From assembly GCA_002868925.1 (NCBI GenBank), contig PKTZ01000068.1, positions 1 to 36,019 on the forward strand: DNA of 36,019 bases, in the 5' to 3' direction. The position numbers were made by a program, and so were the translations under genes. Origin of the DNA: Desulfuromonas sp. GTDB lineage: Bacteria > Desulfobacterota > Desulfuromonadia > Desulfuromonadales > UBA2294. The notes beneath the pieces were generated by a model, which searched no databases, had not been told where the DNA came from, and saw nothing but the letters and a program-made list of their open reading frames with translations. This document shows, piece by piece, positions 1 through 7,539 of this stretch (its first letter is position 1; the number at the start of each line of letters is the position of its first letter).

Positions 1-1356
1 GCCGCCGGCGAGTGATCGATAAAGGGCGATCCGGTACTCGTAGAGTTGGCGGCGGGCGGTCAGGATCGAACGCTGCAGGCTCTGCTCGCTAAGGATCGAG
101 TCGAGGACCCGCTGGTAGTTTTCACTCCCCTTGGTGTAGCGGTCGCGGATCCGCTCGGTCGCGGCGGTCGACAGCTCGAGCTGCGCTTCGAGGCTGGCCA
201 GATAGTCGGCCTGGCGCAATTCGCGAACAAGGGCGTCCTCGACCTCGGTGATCGCCTCGAGTACAGTCAGGCGGTAGCGGTTAAGCGCCTCGCTGGTGAT
301 CGCCCGGCGGCGATCGACTTCGGCCCGGCGGTTGCCGCCGTCGATGATCGGCCCGAGCAGGTTTGCCGAGAGCGAGGTCGCCCAGTCGTCGAACAGGCCG
401 CTGCTATTGGTCGAGCTGGTCGAAGCCCGTGCGCCGAGAGTTACTTTTGGAAAGCGGTCGGCGATCGCCGAGCGGGTCCTCTGGTTGGCGGCCCGCACAG
501 CGTACCAGGCCGATTGGATGTCGGGTCTGCGCTCAAGCAGTTCGATCTTGAGCCCGGTTTCGGGCAGGGGAGGTAGCTTATGAAAAGAGGCTGGTTCAAG
601 CTCTCCTGCCTCTCCCGGCTCTTTGCCGAGCAGGATGGCGAGGGCATGTTCCAGCAGGCTGATCGTCACTTCGACCCGGGTCAGCTCTCCGCGGTTCCTT
701 TCGACCAGCTGGCGTTGCTGCAGCAGGTCGGCGATGCCGACCTTGCCGGTGCGGAATTGCAGTTCGACCAGCTCCAGGGTCTTGCCGTTGATCGCGATCT
801 GCTCATTGATGATTCGTTTTTGGCCATACTGTTCGACCAGCTGGAACCAGGTTGTGGCGACTTCGGCGGTGACCGTCAGTAAGGCACTCTTGAGATCTTC
901 ACCGGTCGCCAGAAGTTCAAGGTCGGCCGCCTTGTTCGCTCCACGGACACGTCCCCACAAGTCGAGCTCGTAACCAGCGGCCAAGCCGAGGCTGTACAGA
1001 TCACTGTCGCTGGTGATGCCGGAAGTCTTGGTGCGGGTCGAGGTGAACGCGGCATTGGCGTCGAGGCTCGGCAACAGCGAAGAGCCGGCCTGGCGGGCGA
1101 CGGCGCCGGCCTGGTCGAGCCGGTCCCAGGCGCTTTTGATGGTGAGGTTTTCGCTGTGACCCTGTTCGACCAACCGGTTGAGGACGGGGTCGTTGAAGAG
1201 CGTCCACCACTGCTCATCGAGAGCGACCTCTCCGGACGATGTGAACCGGCCTTCCGGTTCGATCGAAGCAGTCGGATCGGGGAGCTTCGGGGTGCAGCCG
1301 AGACAGAGGCAGGTGACAGCAAGAAGTGTCAGGCTGGTAAGGCGTAACCGTGTCAT
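1..1356 (-). CDS. Outer-membrane efflux lipoprotein, TolC/NodT (OprM-like) family, C-terminus cut by window edge
   Basis: Reading the minus strand from the ATG at 1356 gives 452 open codons with no stop before the window begins. The protein starts with a charged residue stretch, a hydrophobic signal and a Cys at residue 21 preceded by LG, so it looks like a lipoprotein, although the lipobox is not textbook. The body contains typical RND outer-membrane factor text: EQWWTLFNDPVLNRLV near the N-terminus, GYELDLWGRVRG, ERRPDIQSAWYAVRAAN and AITEVEDALV. Family members form trimeric outer-membrane channels for tripartite efflux pumps. The usual length is 450-490 residues, so only a few residues are missing. 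The partner membrane-fusion and RND pump genes are not visible and may lie beyond the left edge. The ribosome binding site is weak. Confidence 0.9.
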   Translation of the reverse strand, partial: MTRLRLTSLTLLAVTCLCLGCTPKLPDPTASIEPEGRFTSSGEVALDEQWWTLFNDPVLNRLVEQGHSENLTIKSAWDRLDQAGAVARQAGSSLLPSLDANAAFTSTRTKTSGITSDSDLYSLGLAAGYELDLWGRVRGANKAADLELLATGEDLKSALLTVTAEVATTWFQLVEQYGQKRIINEQIAINGKTLELVELQFRTGKVGIADLLQQRQLVERNRGELTRVEVTISLLEHALAILLGKEPGEAGELEPASFHKLPPLPETGLKIELLERRPDIQSAWYAVRAANQRTRSAIADRFPKVTLGARASTSSTNSSGLFDDWATSLSANLLGPIIDGGNRRAEVDRRRAITSEALNRYRLTVLEAITEVEDALVRELRQADYLASLEAQLELSTAATERIRDRYTKGSENYQRVLDSILSEQSLQRSILTARRQLYEYRIALYRSLAGG

Positions 1357-1454
1357 GACCCCGTTATCCCTGCCTTTCGCGAACGAGGTGTTCGCTTTAA
1401 GGTTAAGAAGCTCAAACTCTAATTGTATATGAATTTCCCGTGGAATGAGAATAT

Positions 1455-1482
1455 AAAAAAACGCCCGCGAGCGGGCGTTTTA
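1455..1482 (-). terminator. Rho-independent terminator after efp
   Basis: ACGCCCGC and GCGGGCGT (1461-1478) form a perfect 8-bp stem with a 2-nt loop. On the minus strand it is followed by a run of six T. It lies 20 nt past the efp stop and also isolates the efflux lipoprotein gene downstream. Confidence 0.85.
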
Positions 1483-1501
1483 ATCAACTATTTTCAGAAT
1501 G

Positions 1502-2065
1502 CTACTCTTTGACCCGGGTCACGTACTCGCCGGTGCGGGTGTCGATCTGGATCAGGGTCCCTTCCTCGACGAAGCCGGGGACCTGCAGGGTGTATCCGGT
1601 CTCGACCGTTGCCGGTTTGTTGTTGCCGGCGGCGGTGTCCCCTTTGACCCAGGGATCGGTCTGGCTGATCCGGAGGTTGACGAAGTTCGGCAGGGTGATG
1701 CCGATCCCCTGGTCGCCGAACATCAGGACTTTTACCTCCATGTTGTCGACCAGGAAGTACTTGTCGTCACCGAGAACCTCGGCGCTCAGGGCAACCTGCT
1801 CATAAGTCTTCTGGTCCATGAAGACGTAACCGGTTTCGTCCTGATAGAGGTACTGCATGTCCTGTTCGGAGAGTGATGCCGGCTCGAACGACTCGCCGGA
1901 GCGGTAAGTCCGGTCGAAAAGGGCGCCGGTCAGCATGTTGCGTAGCTTGCACTTGTAGAGGGCCTGGCCTTTGCCCGGCTTGGTAAAGTCAAACTGGGCG
2001 ATGACGTGCGGTTCGCCGTCGATAAGTAGTTTCAATCCTTTTTTAAGATCGGAACAGGAATACAT
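1502..2065 (-). CDS. efp: Elongation factor P
   Basis: EF-P binds between the P and E sites of the ribosome and relieves stalling at polyproline stretches. The 187-residue product has the normal length and three-domain layout. The N-terminal loop reads TKPGKGQA, so Lys32 sits where E. coli EF-P carries its modified lysine; beta-lysylation is possible but the modification genes are not in the window. The C-terminus has TGYTLQVPGFVEEGTLIQIDTRTGEY, the EF-P signature region. The start at 2065 is chosen because it gives the family N-terminus (MYSCSDLKKG) and has AGGAG 9 nt upstream; the frame is open 37 codons further up but that part does not resemble EF-P. It is divergent from its paralogue at 2274. 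Confidence 0.96.
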   Translation of the reverse strand: MYSCSDLKKGLKLLIDGEPHVIAQFDFTKPGKGQALYKCKLRNMLTGALFDRTYRSGESFEPASLSEQDMQYLYQDETGYVFMDQKTYEQVALSAEVLGDDKYFLVDNMEVKVLMFGDQGIGITLPNFVNLRISQTDPWVKGDTAAGNNKPATVETGYTLQVPGFVEEGTLIQIDTRTGEYVTRVKE

Positions 2066-2167
2066 TTTTTGTAACTCCTTCGAATGTTGACGGTAATGTC
2101 TCGCTGAAAGCCATTCCTGCCAACATTTAAACGTGAAATGAATGACTGAAGACTTGCGCAGTGCACT

Positions 2168-2195
2168 TTTATACACAAAGTCGGTTTGAATGTCA
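2168..2195 (-). promoter_or_regulatory. Candidate sigma-70 promoter of efp
   Basis: On the minus strand TGACAT (2195-2190) and TATAAA (2173-2168) are separated by 16 bp. They lie about 100 nt upstream of the efp start in the shared divergent region. This is recognised by eye only. Confidence 0.4.
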
Positions 2196-2206
2196 CTGAA
2201 AAATCT

Positions 2207-2234
2207 TTGGCAAAGGCCGGTTTCATGCTAGATT
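2207..2234 (+). promoter_or_regulatory. Candidate sigma-70 promoter of the EfpL gene
   Basis: TTGGCA at 2207-2212 and TAGATT at 2229-2234 are spaced by 16 bp and lie 40 nt upstream of the ATG at 2274. The gene also has a good ribosome binding site (AAAGGA). An intact promoter and ribosome binding site suggest the gene is still expressed despite its internal stop. Confidence 0.4.
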
Positions 2235-2273
2235 ACGCCGGAAATTCAGATCAAGAAGAAAGGATTTTAAGAT

Positions 2274-2834
2274 ATGACATCAAACGATCTTAAGCGTGGT
2301 CAGGTGATCCAGCTCGACAATGCGCCCTGCCTGGTGCTCGATGTGACCAGCCAGTCTCCTTCGGCCCGGGGTGGCAGCACCCTGATCAAGACAAAGTACC
2401 GCAACCTGCTGACCGCTCAGGTTCTGGAAAAGGCGTTCAAGGGCGGGGAGCGGGTCGATGCGGCCGACTTTGAAAAACGGAAAGGGCAGTTTCTCTATGC
2501 CGACGGTGACAACGGGGTATTCATGGACATGGAGAACTACGAGCAGTACGAACTCGGCGATGAAATCTACGGCCCGATCAAGGGCTACCTGCTCGACGGC
2601 ACCGAGGTCGTTATGGGCGTGTTTGAGGGGATGGTCGTCTCGGTCGAGCCGCCGATGACGGTCGAACTGGTGGTGTCCTAGACCGAGCCGGTGATCAAGA
2701 ACGCCACCGCCCAGGCCCAGAGCAAGGAGGCGACCCTCGAGACCGGCCTCAGGATTCAGGTACCGGCCTATCTCGAAACGGGTGAAAAGGTCAAGATCGA
2801 CACCCGGGAAGGGCGATTCGTCTCCCGCGCCTGA
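2274..2834 (+). pseudogene. efpL: EF-P-like protein (EfpL/YeiP family) interrupted by one in-frame TAG
   Basis: The reading frame gives a 186-residue EF-P-like protein if the TAG at 2679-2681 (codon 136) is read through, and a 135-residue protein if it is not. Downstream of the TAG, 51 codons continue in the same frame with clear EF-P domain III text (ETGLRIQVPAYLETGEKVKI) and end at TGA 2832-2834. In the N-terminal loop, QSPSARGGS places Arg32 where EF-P has lysine, as in YeiP/EfpL. By recalled alignment with E. coli YeiP the TAG falls at a Glu codon (VDLEIVETAP), so a single G-to-T change (GAG to TAG) would explain it. It could be a recent nonsense mutation, a sequencing error, or suppressed in vivo. 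TAG ends several other genes here, so general recoding is unlikely. Confidence 0.85.
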
Positions 2835-2864
2835 CACCCTCCAGAAAACCAATGTCCATCCTTC

Positions 2865-2905
2865 ATAAGAGGGGGCAGAGAAGATCTGCTCCCTCTTATT
2901 TTGTT
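2865..2905 (+). terminator. Rho-independent terminator after the EfpL gene
   Basis: ATAAGAGGG (2865-2873) pairs with CCCTCTTAT (2891-2899), with an inner GCAGA/TCTGC stem, followed by TTTTG. It sits 30 nt after the distal TGA of the EfpL frame, so the transcription unit was built to include the part beyond the TAG. Confidence 0.8.
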
Positions 2906-2941
2906 CTGTGACCTCTTCACCCCTCCGACCAAAATATTATT

Positions 2942-3060
2942 TTGCAATTTTGCAAAATAGCAGTTTTGTTGTTTTGCATTGCTGCAAAGTGCCGCTAAAC
3001 AGGGGCCTGGCGCCTGATTTCTCATTTTTTTAATCTCTCCAATTCCTTGCATTCCTGCAA
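2942..3060. promoter_or_regulatory. Three upstream activator sites, TTGCA-N4-TGCAA
   Basis: Three 14-bp inverted repeats occur at 2942-2955, 2974-2987 and 3047-3060, with spacers ATTT, TTGC and TTCC. They lie roughly 100-215 bp upstream of the -24 element of the sigma-54 promoter at 3158, the usual range for enhancer sites of NtrC-family activators. The same motif occurs three times upstream of the SatP-like gene (10109-10245), next to an NtrC-family regulator gene. The remainder of the 2835-3236 gap is AT-rich, without a convincing gene. Confidence 0.75.
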
Positions 3061-3157
3061 AAGCGACATTTGTTATTTTTTTACATAGTGGGGGTTTTGT
3101 CTGTTTAAGTGCTTGAAATAGCGTAGAAAAATAAAAAATCAAAACGCCGTTATTTTT

Positions 3158-3173
3158 TGGTATGCAGCTTGCC
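3158..3173 (+). promoter_or_regulatory. Sigma-54 (-24/-12) promoter of the OFA transporter
   Basis: TGGTATGCAGCTTGCC has GG and GC exactly 10 bp apart, as required for RpoN promoters (consensus TGGCAC-N5-TTGC). Transcription should start near 3184, about 50 nt before the ATG at 3237. Confidence 0.75.
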
Positions 3174-3236
3174 AATACCTTAACCCAAGCGCGGCAAAAA
3201 ACGAATCGCCGCTATTAACCAACAGGAGAATCAATC

Positions 3237-4685
3237 ATGGCTTCGAAGCATCCGGACAAACAGAAAAGGGGAGTTGCCGACATCAATGTCAACTGGCCGC
3301 TGAACCACCGGCTGCGGATGATCATGATGCAACGATTGGAAACATCATATCTTCAAACCAAGGAGGAGAGCATGAGTACACAGAATTCTTTACTGCGCGG
3401 CTGGATCGTCGCACTCGCCGGTGTCGGCATCAACTTGGCCCTCGGCGTTCTTTACGCCTGGAGTATCTTCAAGGGTGCAATCGTCGACTCGATCAACAAG
3501 GGTGGCGAAGGTGCCTTCACCTGGGATGTCTCTTCGGCGAACGACCCGTATGCCGTAGCCTGCCTCGCATTTGCTTTTTCGATGATCATTGCCGGCAAGA
3601 TGCAGGATAAGCTGGGTCCGAAGATTACCTGTATTATCGGCGGCCTGATGGTCGGCGGTGGGTTCATTCTCTCTTCGCAGAGCAACGACTACTGGACCTG
3701 GATCATCGGTTTCGGTTTCCTCGTCGGCTCCGGCATGGGTTTCGGCTACTCGGCCGCGACCCCGCCGGCGCTGAAGTGGTTCCCGACCAAGATGACGGGC
3801 CTGATCGCCGGTATCGTCGTCTCCGGTTTCGGCCTCGCTTCACTCTACATTGCCCCGCTGGCAACCTACCTGCTCAATACCTACGGCCTGCAGCAGGCGA
3901 TGCTTTACTTCGGTTTCGCCTTCATGGCAGTGGTCAGCCTGCTCGCCCTGCTGGTTTCCAACCCGCCGGAAGGTTACGTCGCCAACCTGGTCGATACCCC
4001 GTCTACTGCGACGGCTACCGCACCCAAGGTTGAGAACAACGATCTCAGCCCGCGCCAGCTCTTCAGCCAGGGCAAATTCTACGCTCTCTGGGTCTGCTAC
4101 TTCATCGGTTCCGGTGCCGGCCTGATGGTTATCGGCAGCGCCAAGGGTATGGCCAAGGCGAGCATGGGCGAGATGGCATTCCTGGTTGTCGCCATCATGT
4201 CGATCGGTAATGCTGCCGGGCGTTTGATCGCCGGCGTCGTCTCCGACAAGATCGGACGTGCCAATACCCTGATGATCATGCTGGTCTTCCAGGCCGCTCT
4301 GATGTTCAGCTCCATCTTCGTCTTCCAGCAGAGCAACGCAAGTCCGGTTGTGGTCGTCCTGCTGGTCAGCTTTATGGTCTTCAACTACGGAACCAACCTC
4401 TCGCTCTTCCCGAGCTTCACCAAGGATCTGTGGGGCATGACCCACTTCGGCATGAACTACGGCATCCTGTTCAGCGCCTGGGGAATCGGCGCCTTTGCCC
4501 TGGTTCGTATCTCCGAGGTGCTGAAGGCTCGCACCGGTGATTATACTCTCTCCTTTGCCGTGGCCGGCGTCCTGCTGCTGGTCGGGGCGATGATGGCTTC
4601 GACCCTGCGCAAGGCCCAGCCGGTCGTTGCAGTCGACGCCGTCGAGGAAGAGGATCTGGTCCTGCAGAAAGCCGGGATCGAATAA
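3237..4685 (+). CDS. MFS transporter, oxalate/formate antiporter (OFA) family; probable carboxylate carrier
   Basis: The core protein is a 12-helix major facilitator with OFA-family text: GWIVALAGVGINLALGVLYAWSIF at the first helix, GFLVGSGMGFGYSAATPPALKWFP, GRLIAGVVSDKIGR between later helices and FNYGTNLSLFPS. OFA members move small carboxylates such as oxalate, formate or lactate; the substrate cannot be read from sequence. There are two in-frame starts. The ATG at 3237 has AGGAG 8 nt upstream and adds 45 hydrophilic residues with coding-like GC-rich third positions. The ATG at 3372 has a perfect AGGAGG 5 nt upstream and gives the usual family N-terminus (MSTQNSLLRG). The upstream sigma-54 promoter and activator sites suggest control by the regulator at 10253-11620. 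The gene is monocistronic, closed by a terminator at 4746. Confidence 0.88.
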   Translation: MASKHPDKQKRGVADINVNWPLNHRLRMIMMQRLETSYLQTKEESMSTQNSLLRGWIVALAGVGINLALGVLYAWSIFKGAIVDSINKGGEGAFTWDVSSANDPYAVACLAFAFSMIIAGKMQDKLGPKITCIIGGLMVGGGFILSSQSNDYWTWIIGFGFLVGSGMGFGYSAATPPALKWFPTKMTGLIAGIVVSGFGLASLYIAPLATYLLNTYGLQQAMLYFGFAFMAVVSLLALLVSNPPEGYVANLVDTPSTATATAPKVENNDLSPRQLFSQGKFYALWVCYFIGSGAGLMVIGSAKGMAKASMGEMAFLVVAIMSIGNAAGRLIAGVVSDKIGRANTLMIMLVFQAALMFSSIFVFQQSNASPVVVVLLVSFMVFNYGTNLSLFPSFTKDLWGMTHFGMNYGILFSAWGIGAFALVRISEVLKARTGDYTLSFAVAGVLLLVGAMMASTLRKAQPVVAVDAVEEEDLVLQKAGIE

Positions 4686-4745
4686 AGTACCAACTCCATC
4701 TCAATGCGCTTCAAAAGTATCCGTGCCCAAGGATACCTGATGCTA

Positions 4746-4774
4746 GCCCCGCCTAACGGCGGGGCATTTTTTTT
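4746..4774 (+). terminator. Rho-independent terminator after the OFA transporter
   Basis: GCCCCGCC-TAAC-GGCGGGGC (4746-4765) is a perfect 8-bp stem followed by A and eight T residues. Confidence 0.92.
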
Positions 4775-4871
4775 GCGCAAAAGGAGGATAGAAACTTTTC
4801 CGAGCCGGGAGAGGTGGGGATAATATCGTTTCTGTTGTAAACTGGATGAAGATAGACATAGGAATAGACCT

Positions 4872-5486
4872 GTGAAGAACAGAACGGTATCTGCTCATAA
4901 AGCTGCCTTGAAGATCGCCTCGATTTATGGCCTCTTCTCTATATTCTGGATTGCTTTCTCGGACCAGGCTCTTTTCTATCTCGTCCAGGATCCCGAGGTG
5001 TTGACGCAATTACAGATGCTCAAAGGATGGATCTTTGTCATCGTAACCGCGGGTATCGTCTATGCGCTGCTTTTGCGTGAGTTGACAGTCAGTAAGAATA
5101 TCGAGGAGACCCTCGGTGATCGTGAAAAAAGACTCGGTCTTCTTTTTGACCAGGCAGCCGATGCCATCTATGTTTCCCGCCTCGACGGGCAGCTGGTCGA
5201 GTTCAACCGGCAGGCGTGCCAGGAGTCGGGGTACGATGCTGAAGAGCTGGTCTGTTTGAATGTGGCCGACATCGATGCCGATATGGAGACGGTGGAAGAG
5301 TTCAGACTGTTTGCCAGCAAGCTGGAATCGGAGAAGCCGGTGACTCTATTGTCGCATCATCGACGCAAAGACGGGACGGTTTTCCCGGTTGAAATTACCA
5401 TTTCTCTGGTCGATTCTCCTTCAGGGAAGCGGGTCTTCGGGATCGCTCGGGACATTTCCGAGCGTGCGGTAGCTGACTCCCTGTAG
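4872..5486 (+). CDS. Short membrane PAS-domain protein, possibly a truncated sensor
   Basis: The 204-residue product has two hydrophobic helices (about residues 17-36 and 52-70) and then one PAS domain (about 88-200) with RLGLLFDQAADAIYVSRLDGQLVEFNRQA and a PAC-like end (RRKDGTVFPVEITISLVD, GIARDISERA). In related bacteria this arrangement normally continues into a histidine kinase or GGDEF domain. Here the frame stops with TAG right after the PAS domain, and about 30 bp later the long intergenic repeat begins. No kinase remnant was found downstream. It may be a truncated sensor or a stand-alone PAS protein that partners another kinase. The start codon at 4872 may be TTG- or GTG-like in strength; the ribosome binding site (AGGAATAG) is modest. 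Confidence 0.75.
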   Translation: MKNRTVSAHKAALKIASIYGLFSIFWIAFSDQALFYLVQDPEVLTQLQMLKGWIFVIVTAGIVYALLLRELTVSKNIEETLGDREKRLGLLFDQAADAIYVSRLDGQLVEFNRQACQESGYDAEELVCLNVADIDADMETVEEFRLFASKLESEKPVTLLSHHRRKDGTVFPVEITISLVDSPSGKRVFGIARDISERAVADSL

Positions 5487-5518
5487 ATAGTTGTAATATT
5501 TTCTTATCAAGTTCAAAA

Positions 5519-5905
5519 CCGTCGGGTCCCGGCCCGACAACCGGCGTCATTTTCTTTGTCAGCGTGACAAAGAAAACGAAGCAAAAGAAAGCACGCGCCT
5601 GGCGGCGGGCACTGCATTCGCGGTTGCTGTTGCCGCTTATCACCGACAATACAAATCTCGTAAGTAGCATCTTTTGTGGCTCTCTAGCCTGAAACGGGCT
5701 GCGCTGTTCGACGGTGCTGGTGATTTCAGCAGTATTGATTTGGCTTTTCGCCCCGTGGCGGAGCGCCGACGAACCCGGGGACACTTCCCTGAACTTCGGG
5801 AAGTGTCCCCATCCGAAGTTGCGAGTTTTTTTGCTGCCGGTTTTCATCTGTGCGAACGAGGGAACAGCGCAGGGTCGGGGCGGAGTGTGAGGGCGAGACC
5901 TCACG
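5519..5905 (+). repeat. Long dispersed intergenic repeat, copy A
   Basis: This block matches the reverse complement of 26783-27214 over most of its length. Shared landmarks include CCGTCGGGTCCCGGCCCGAC at one end, GGGCACTGCATTCGCGGTTG, TGTGGCTCTCTA, CGCCCCGTG-CGGAGCGCCGA and CCGGTTTTCATC-GTGCGAACGAGG. No convincing gene lies in the 5487-6053 gap. A short peptide frame (FFVSVTKKTKQKKARAW) is shared by both copies, which could mean an eroded coding relic. Copy A contains a 34-nt palindrome absent from copy B, so that palindrome looks inserted into the older repeat. A hairpin with stem GTGGG/CCCAC near 6013-6030 lies at the far side of the gap. Confidence 0.75.
5777..5810. repeat. 34-nt REP-like palindrome, copy 1
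   Basis: GGGGACACTTCCC and GGGAAGTGTCCCC flank an 8-nt centre. It is the reverse complement of copies at 5955-5988 and 18323-18356 and sits inside the long repeat copy A. Confidence 0.85.
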
Positions 5906-5954
5906 GTTTCCCTTTTCTAAAATCCCAGACCAAGATCAGGACCGTCGTAGCTTC

Positions 5955-5988
5955 GGGGACACTTCCCGAAGTTCAGGGAAGTGTCCCC
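5955..5988. repeat. 34-nt REP-like palindrome, copy 2
   Basis: Arms GGGGACACTTCCC and GGGAAGTGTCCCC, identical to the copy at 18323-18356, including the asymmetric centre. Only about 145 bp separate it from copy 1, which has the opposite orientation. Confidence 0.85.
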
Positions 5989-6053
5989 ATTCGATCATTC
6001 GACAACCGGGAGTGTGGGTCGGGACCCCACGATTTTGATTCTATAGCCGAAAT

Positions 6054-7409
6054 TCAAATCTCCTTAATCAACGCCCGGGCCGCAGTCTGCACCGGATCCC
6101 ATACCGGCGAGAAGGGCGGAGCATACCCGAGATCGAGACCGATGAGATCCTCAACTGACATACCGGCGGTCAAGGCGGTTGCCACCGTGTCGATCCGTTT
6201 GGCTGAACAGCAATCGCCGACTATCTGTCCACCGAACAGTCGCCCGCTTCGTTTCTCGGCCAGCAGCTTCACCGTAATCGGCCCGGCTCCCGGAAAGTAT
6301 CCGGCCCGGGTTTTTGCTTCAATGGTAGCGCTTACGTATTTCCAGCCGAGGCGATCCAATTCCTTTTCCTGGAGTCCGGTCCGGGCGACCTCGATCGAGC
6401 AGATCTTGCTGACCGCAGTGCCGATCACGCCCGGAAAGATGGCGGAGCCACCGCCGATATTGGTTCCGGCAACCAGTCCCTGCTTGTTGGCGATCGTGCC
6501 GAGGGAGATGTGAACCTCCTCTTCGGTCAGACGATGGCGACTGGCGGCGCAGTCACCGGCGGCCCAGATGTTATCGCAGCTCGTGTTCATCTGCTCATCG
6601 ACCTTGATTGCATCCTTGATCGTCAGTTCGAGACCGGCATCTTTTGCCAGTCCGGAATTCGGTCGGGTCCCCATGCCGAGAATGACGATATCGGCCGGCA
6701 GGGTTCGCCGGTCGGTGACGACCGCCGTGACCTGTTTTTCGTTGGTTTCGAAGCCGCGCAACTCTTCCTTTCGATAAAGCTTGACGCCGATCTCTTCGAG
6801 AGCCTCGGAAACCAGTTTCCCCATATCGGGATCGAGCGTCTCCATGACCTGCTCGCCGCGCTGCACCAGGGAGACGTCGAGTTTTTGGCGGACCAGCGCC
6901 TCGGCCATCTCCAGGCCGATATAGCCTCCACCGACGATCACCGCTTTTTGCGGCCGGTTGTCGGTGAGAAATTTCTGGATTTTTATGCCGCTCGCCAGTG
7001 TCGAGAGACCGAAAATTCCGTCAGCCAGTTCCCCTGAGATATCGGGACAGAACGGGCGGGCTCCGGTCGCGACCAGGAGTTGATCGTATGGCTCGTACCG
7101 GCTTGTTCCATTGTTGCGGTCGACGACTTCGACCCGTTGCTTGTCGCGATCGATCGCGACCACTTCGTGTTGCATCTGCATGTCGATACTGAGCTTTTCG
7201 CGGAAGCGTTCTGGCGAGCGGACGATCAGGTTGTCAGCTTTTTCGACCAGGCCGGCGATCTGGTAAGGCATGCCGCAGGCAGAGTAGGAGGAGTAGTCGG
7301 TTCTTTCGAAGACGACGATTTCCCGGTCCGGCTGCATTCTTCTTACTTTCGATGCCGCGGCCATTCCGGCGGCATCTCCTCCGATGACGACCAGTCGATT
7401 ATTTTTCAT
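6054..7409 (-). CDS. FAD-dependent pyridine-nucleotide disulfide oxidoreductase, CoA-disulfide-reductase-like
   Basis: The 451-residue protein has an N-terminal FAD-binding motif (VVIGGDAAGMAAASKVRR), a second dinucleotide motif for NAD(P)H (AVIVGGGYIGLEMAEAL) and the FAD-contacting IWAAGDCAA. It has a single redox-type Cys45 in YSACGMPY, the position of the catalytic cysteine in CoA-disulfide reductases, NADH oxidases and persulfide reductases, rather than the CXXXXC pair of glutathione or lipoamide reductases. The C-terminal dimerisation domain is present (LGYAPPFSPVWDPVQTAA). The likely reaction is NAD(P)H-dependent reduction of CoA disulfide, persulfide or oxygen. The start at 7409 has GGAG upstream and begins at the FAD motif; an upstream in-frame ATG at 7442 adds 11 residues without family likeness. 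It is monocistronic and divergent from the patatin gene. Confidence 0.88.
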   Translation of the reverse strand: MKNNRLVVIGGDAAGMAAASKVRRMQPDREIVVFERTDYSSYSACGMPYQIAGLVEKADNLIVRSPERFREKLSIDMQMQHEVVAIDRDKQRVEVVDRNNGTSRYEPYDQLLVATGARPFCPDISGELADGIFGLSTLASGIKIQKFLTDNRPQKAVIVGGGYIGLEMAEALVRQKLDVSLVQRGEQVMETLDPDMGKLVSEALEEIGVKLYRKEELRGFETNEKQVTAVVTDRRTLPADIVILGMGTRPNSGLAKDAGLELTIKDAIKVDEQMNTSCDNIWAAGDCAASRHRLTEEEVHISLGTIANKQGLVAGTNIGGGSAIFPGVIGTAVSKICSIEVARTGLQEKELDRLGWKYVSATIEAKTRAGYFPGAGPITVKLLAEKRSGRLFGGQIVGDCCSAKRIDTVATALTAGMSVEDLIGLDLGYAPPFSPVWDPVQTAARALIKEI

Positions 7410-7539
7410 GCTATCTCCACGATATTGATTAGGATTCGTCAAAACGACAAATGTAGTTTATCATATTGAAATTAACGCAATTCCGGACGACACTGAGGAC
7501 ATGGAGCCGGCCGGGCTACGTTTGCAAGGGAGACGCACT

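Noticed and set aside
2679-2681. TAG in efpL as a pyrrolysine codon
   Set aside because: TAG ends at least three other genes here (4872-5486, 7540-8421, 8418-8582), no pyl genes are in the window and the aligned residue is Glu, so general recoding is not supported, though it was not tested genome-wide.
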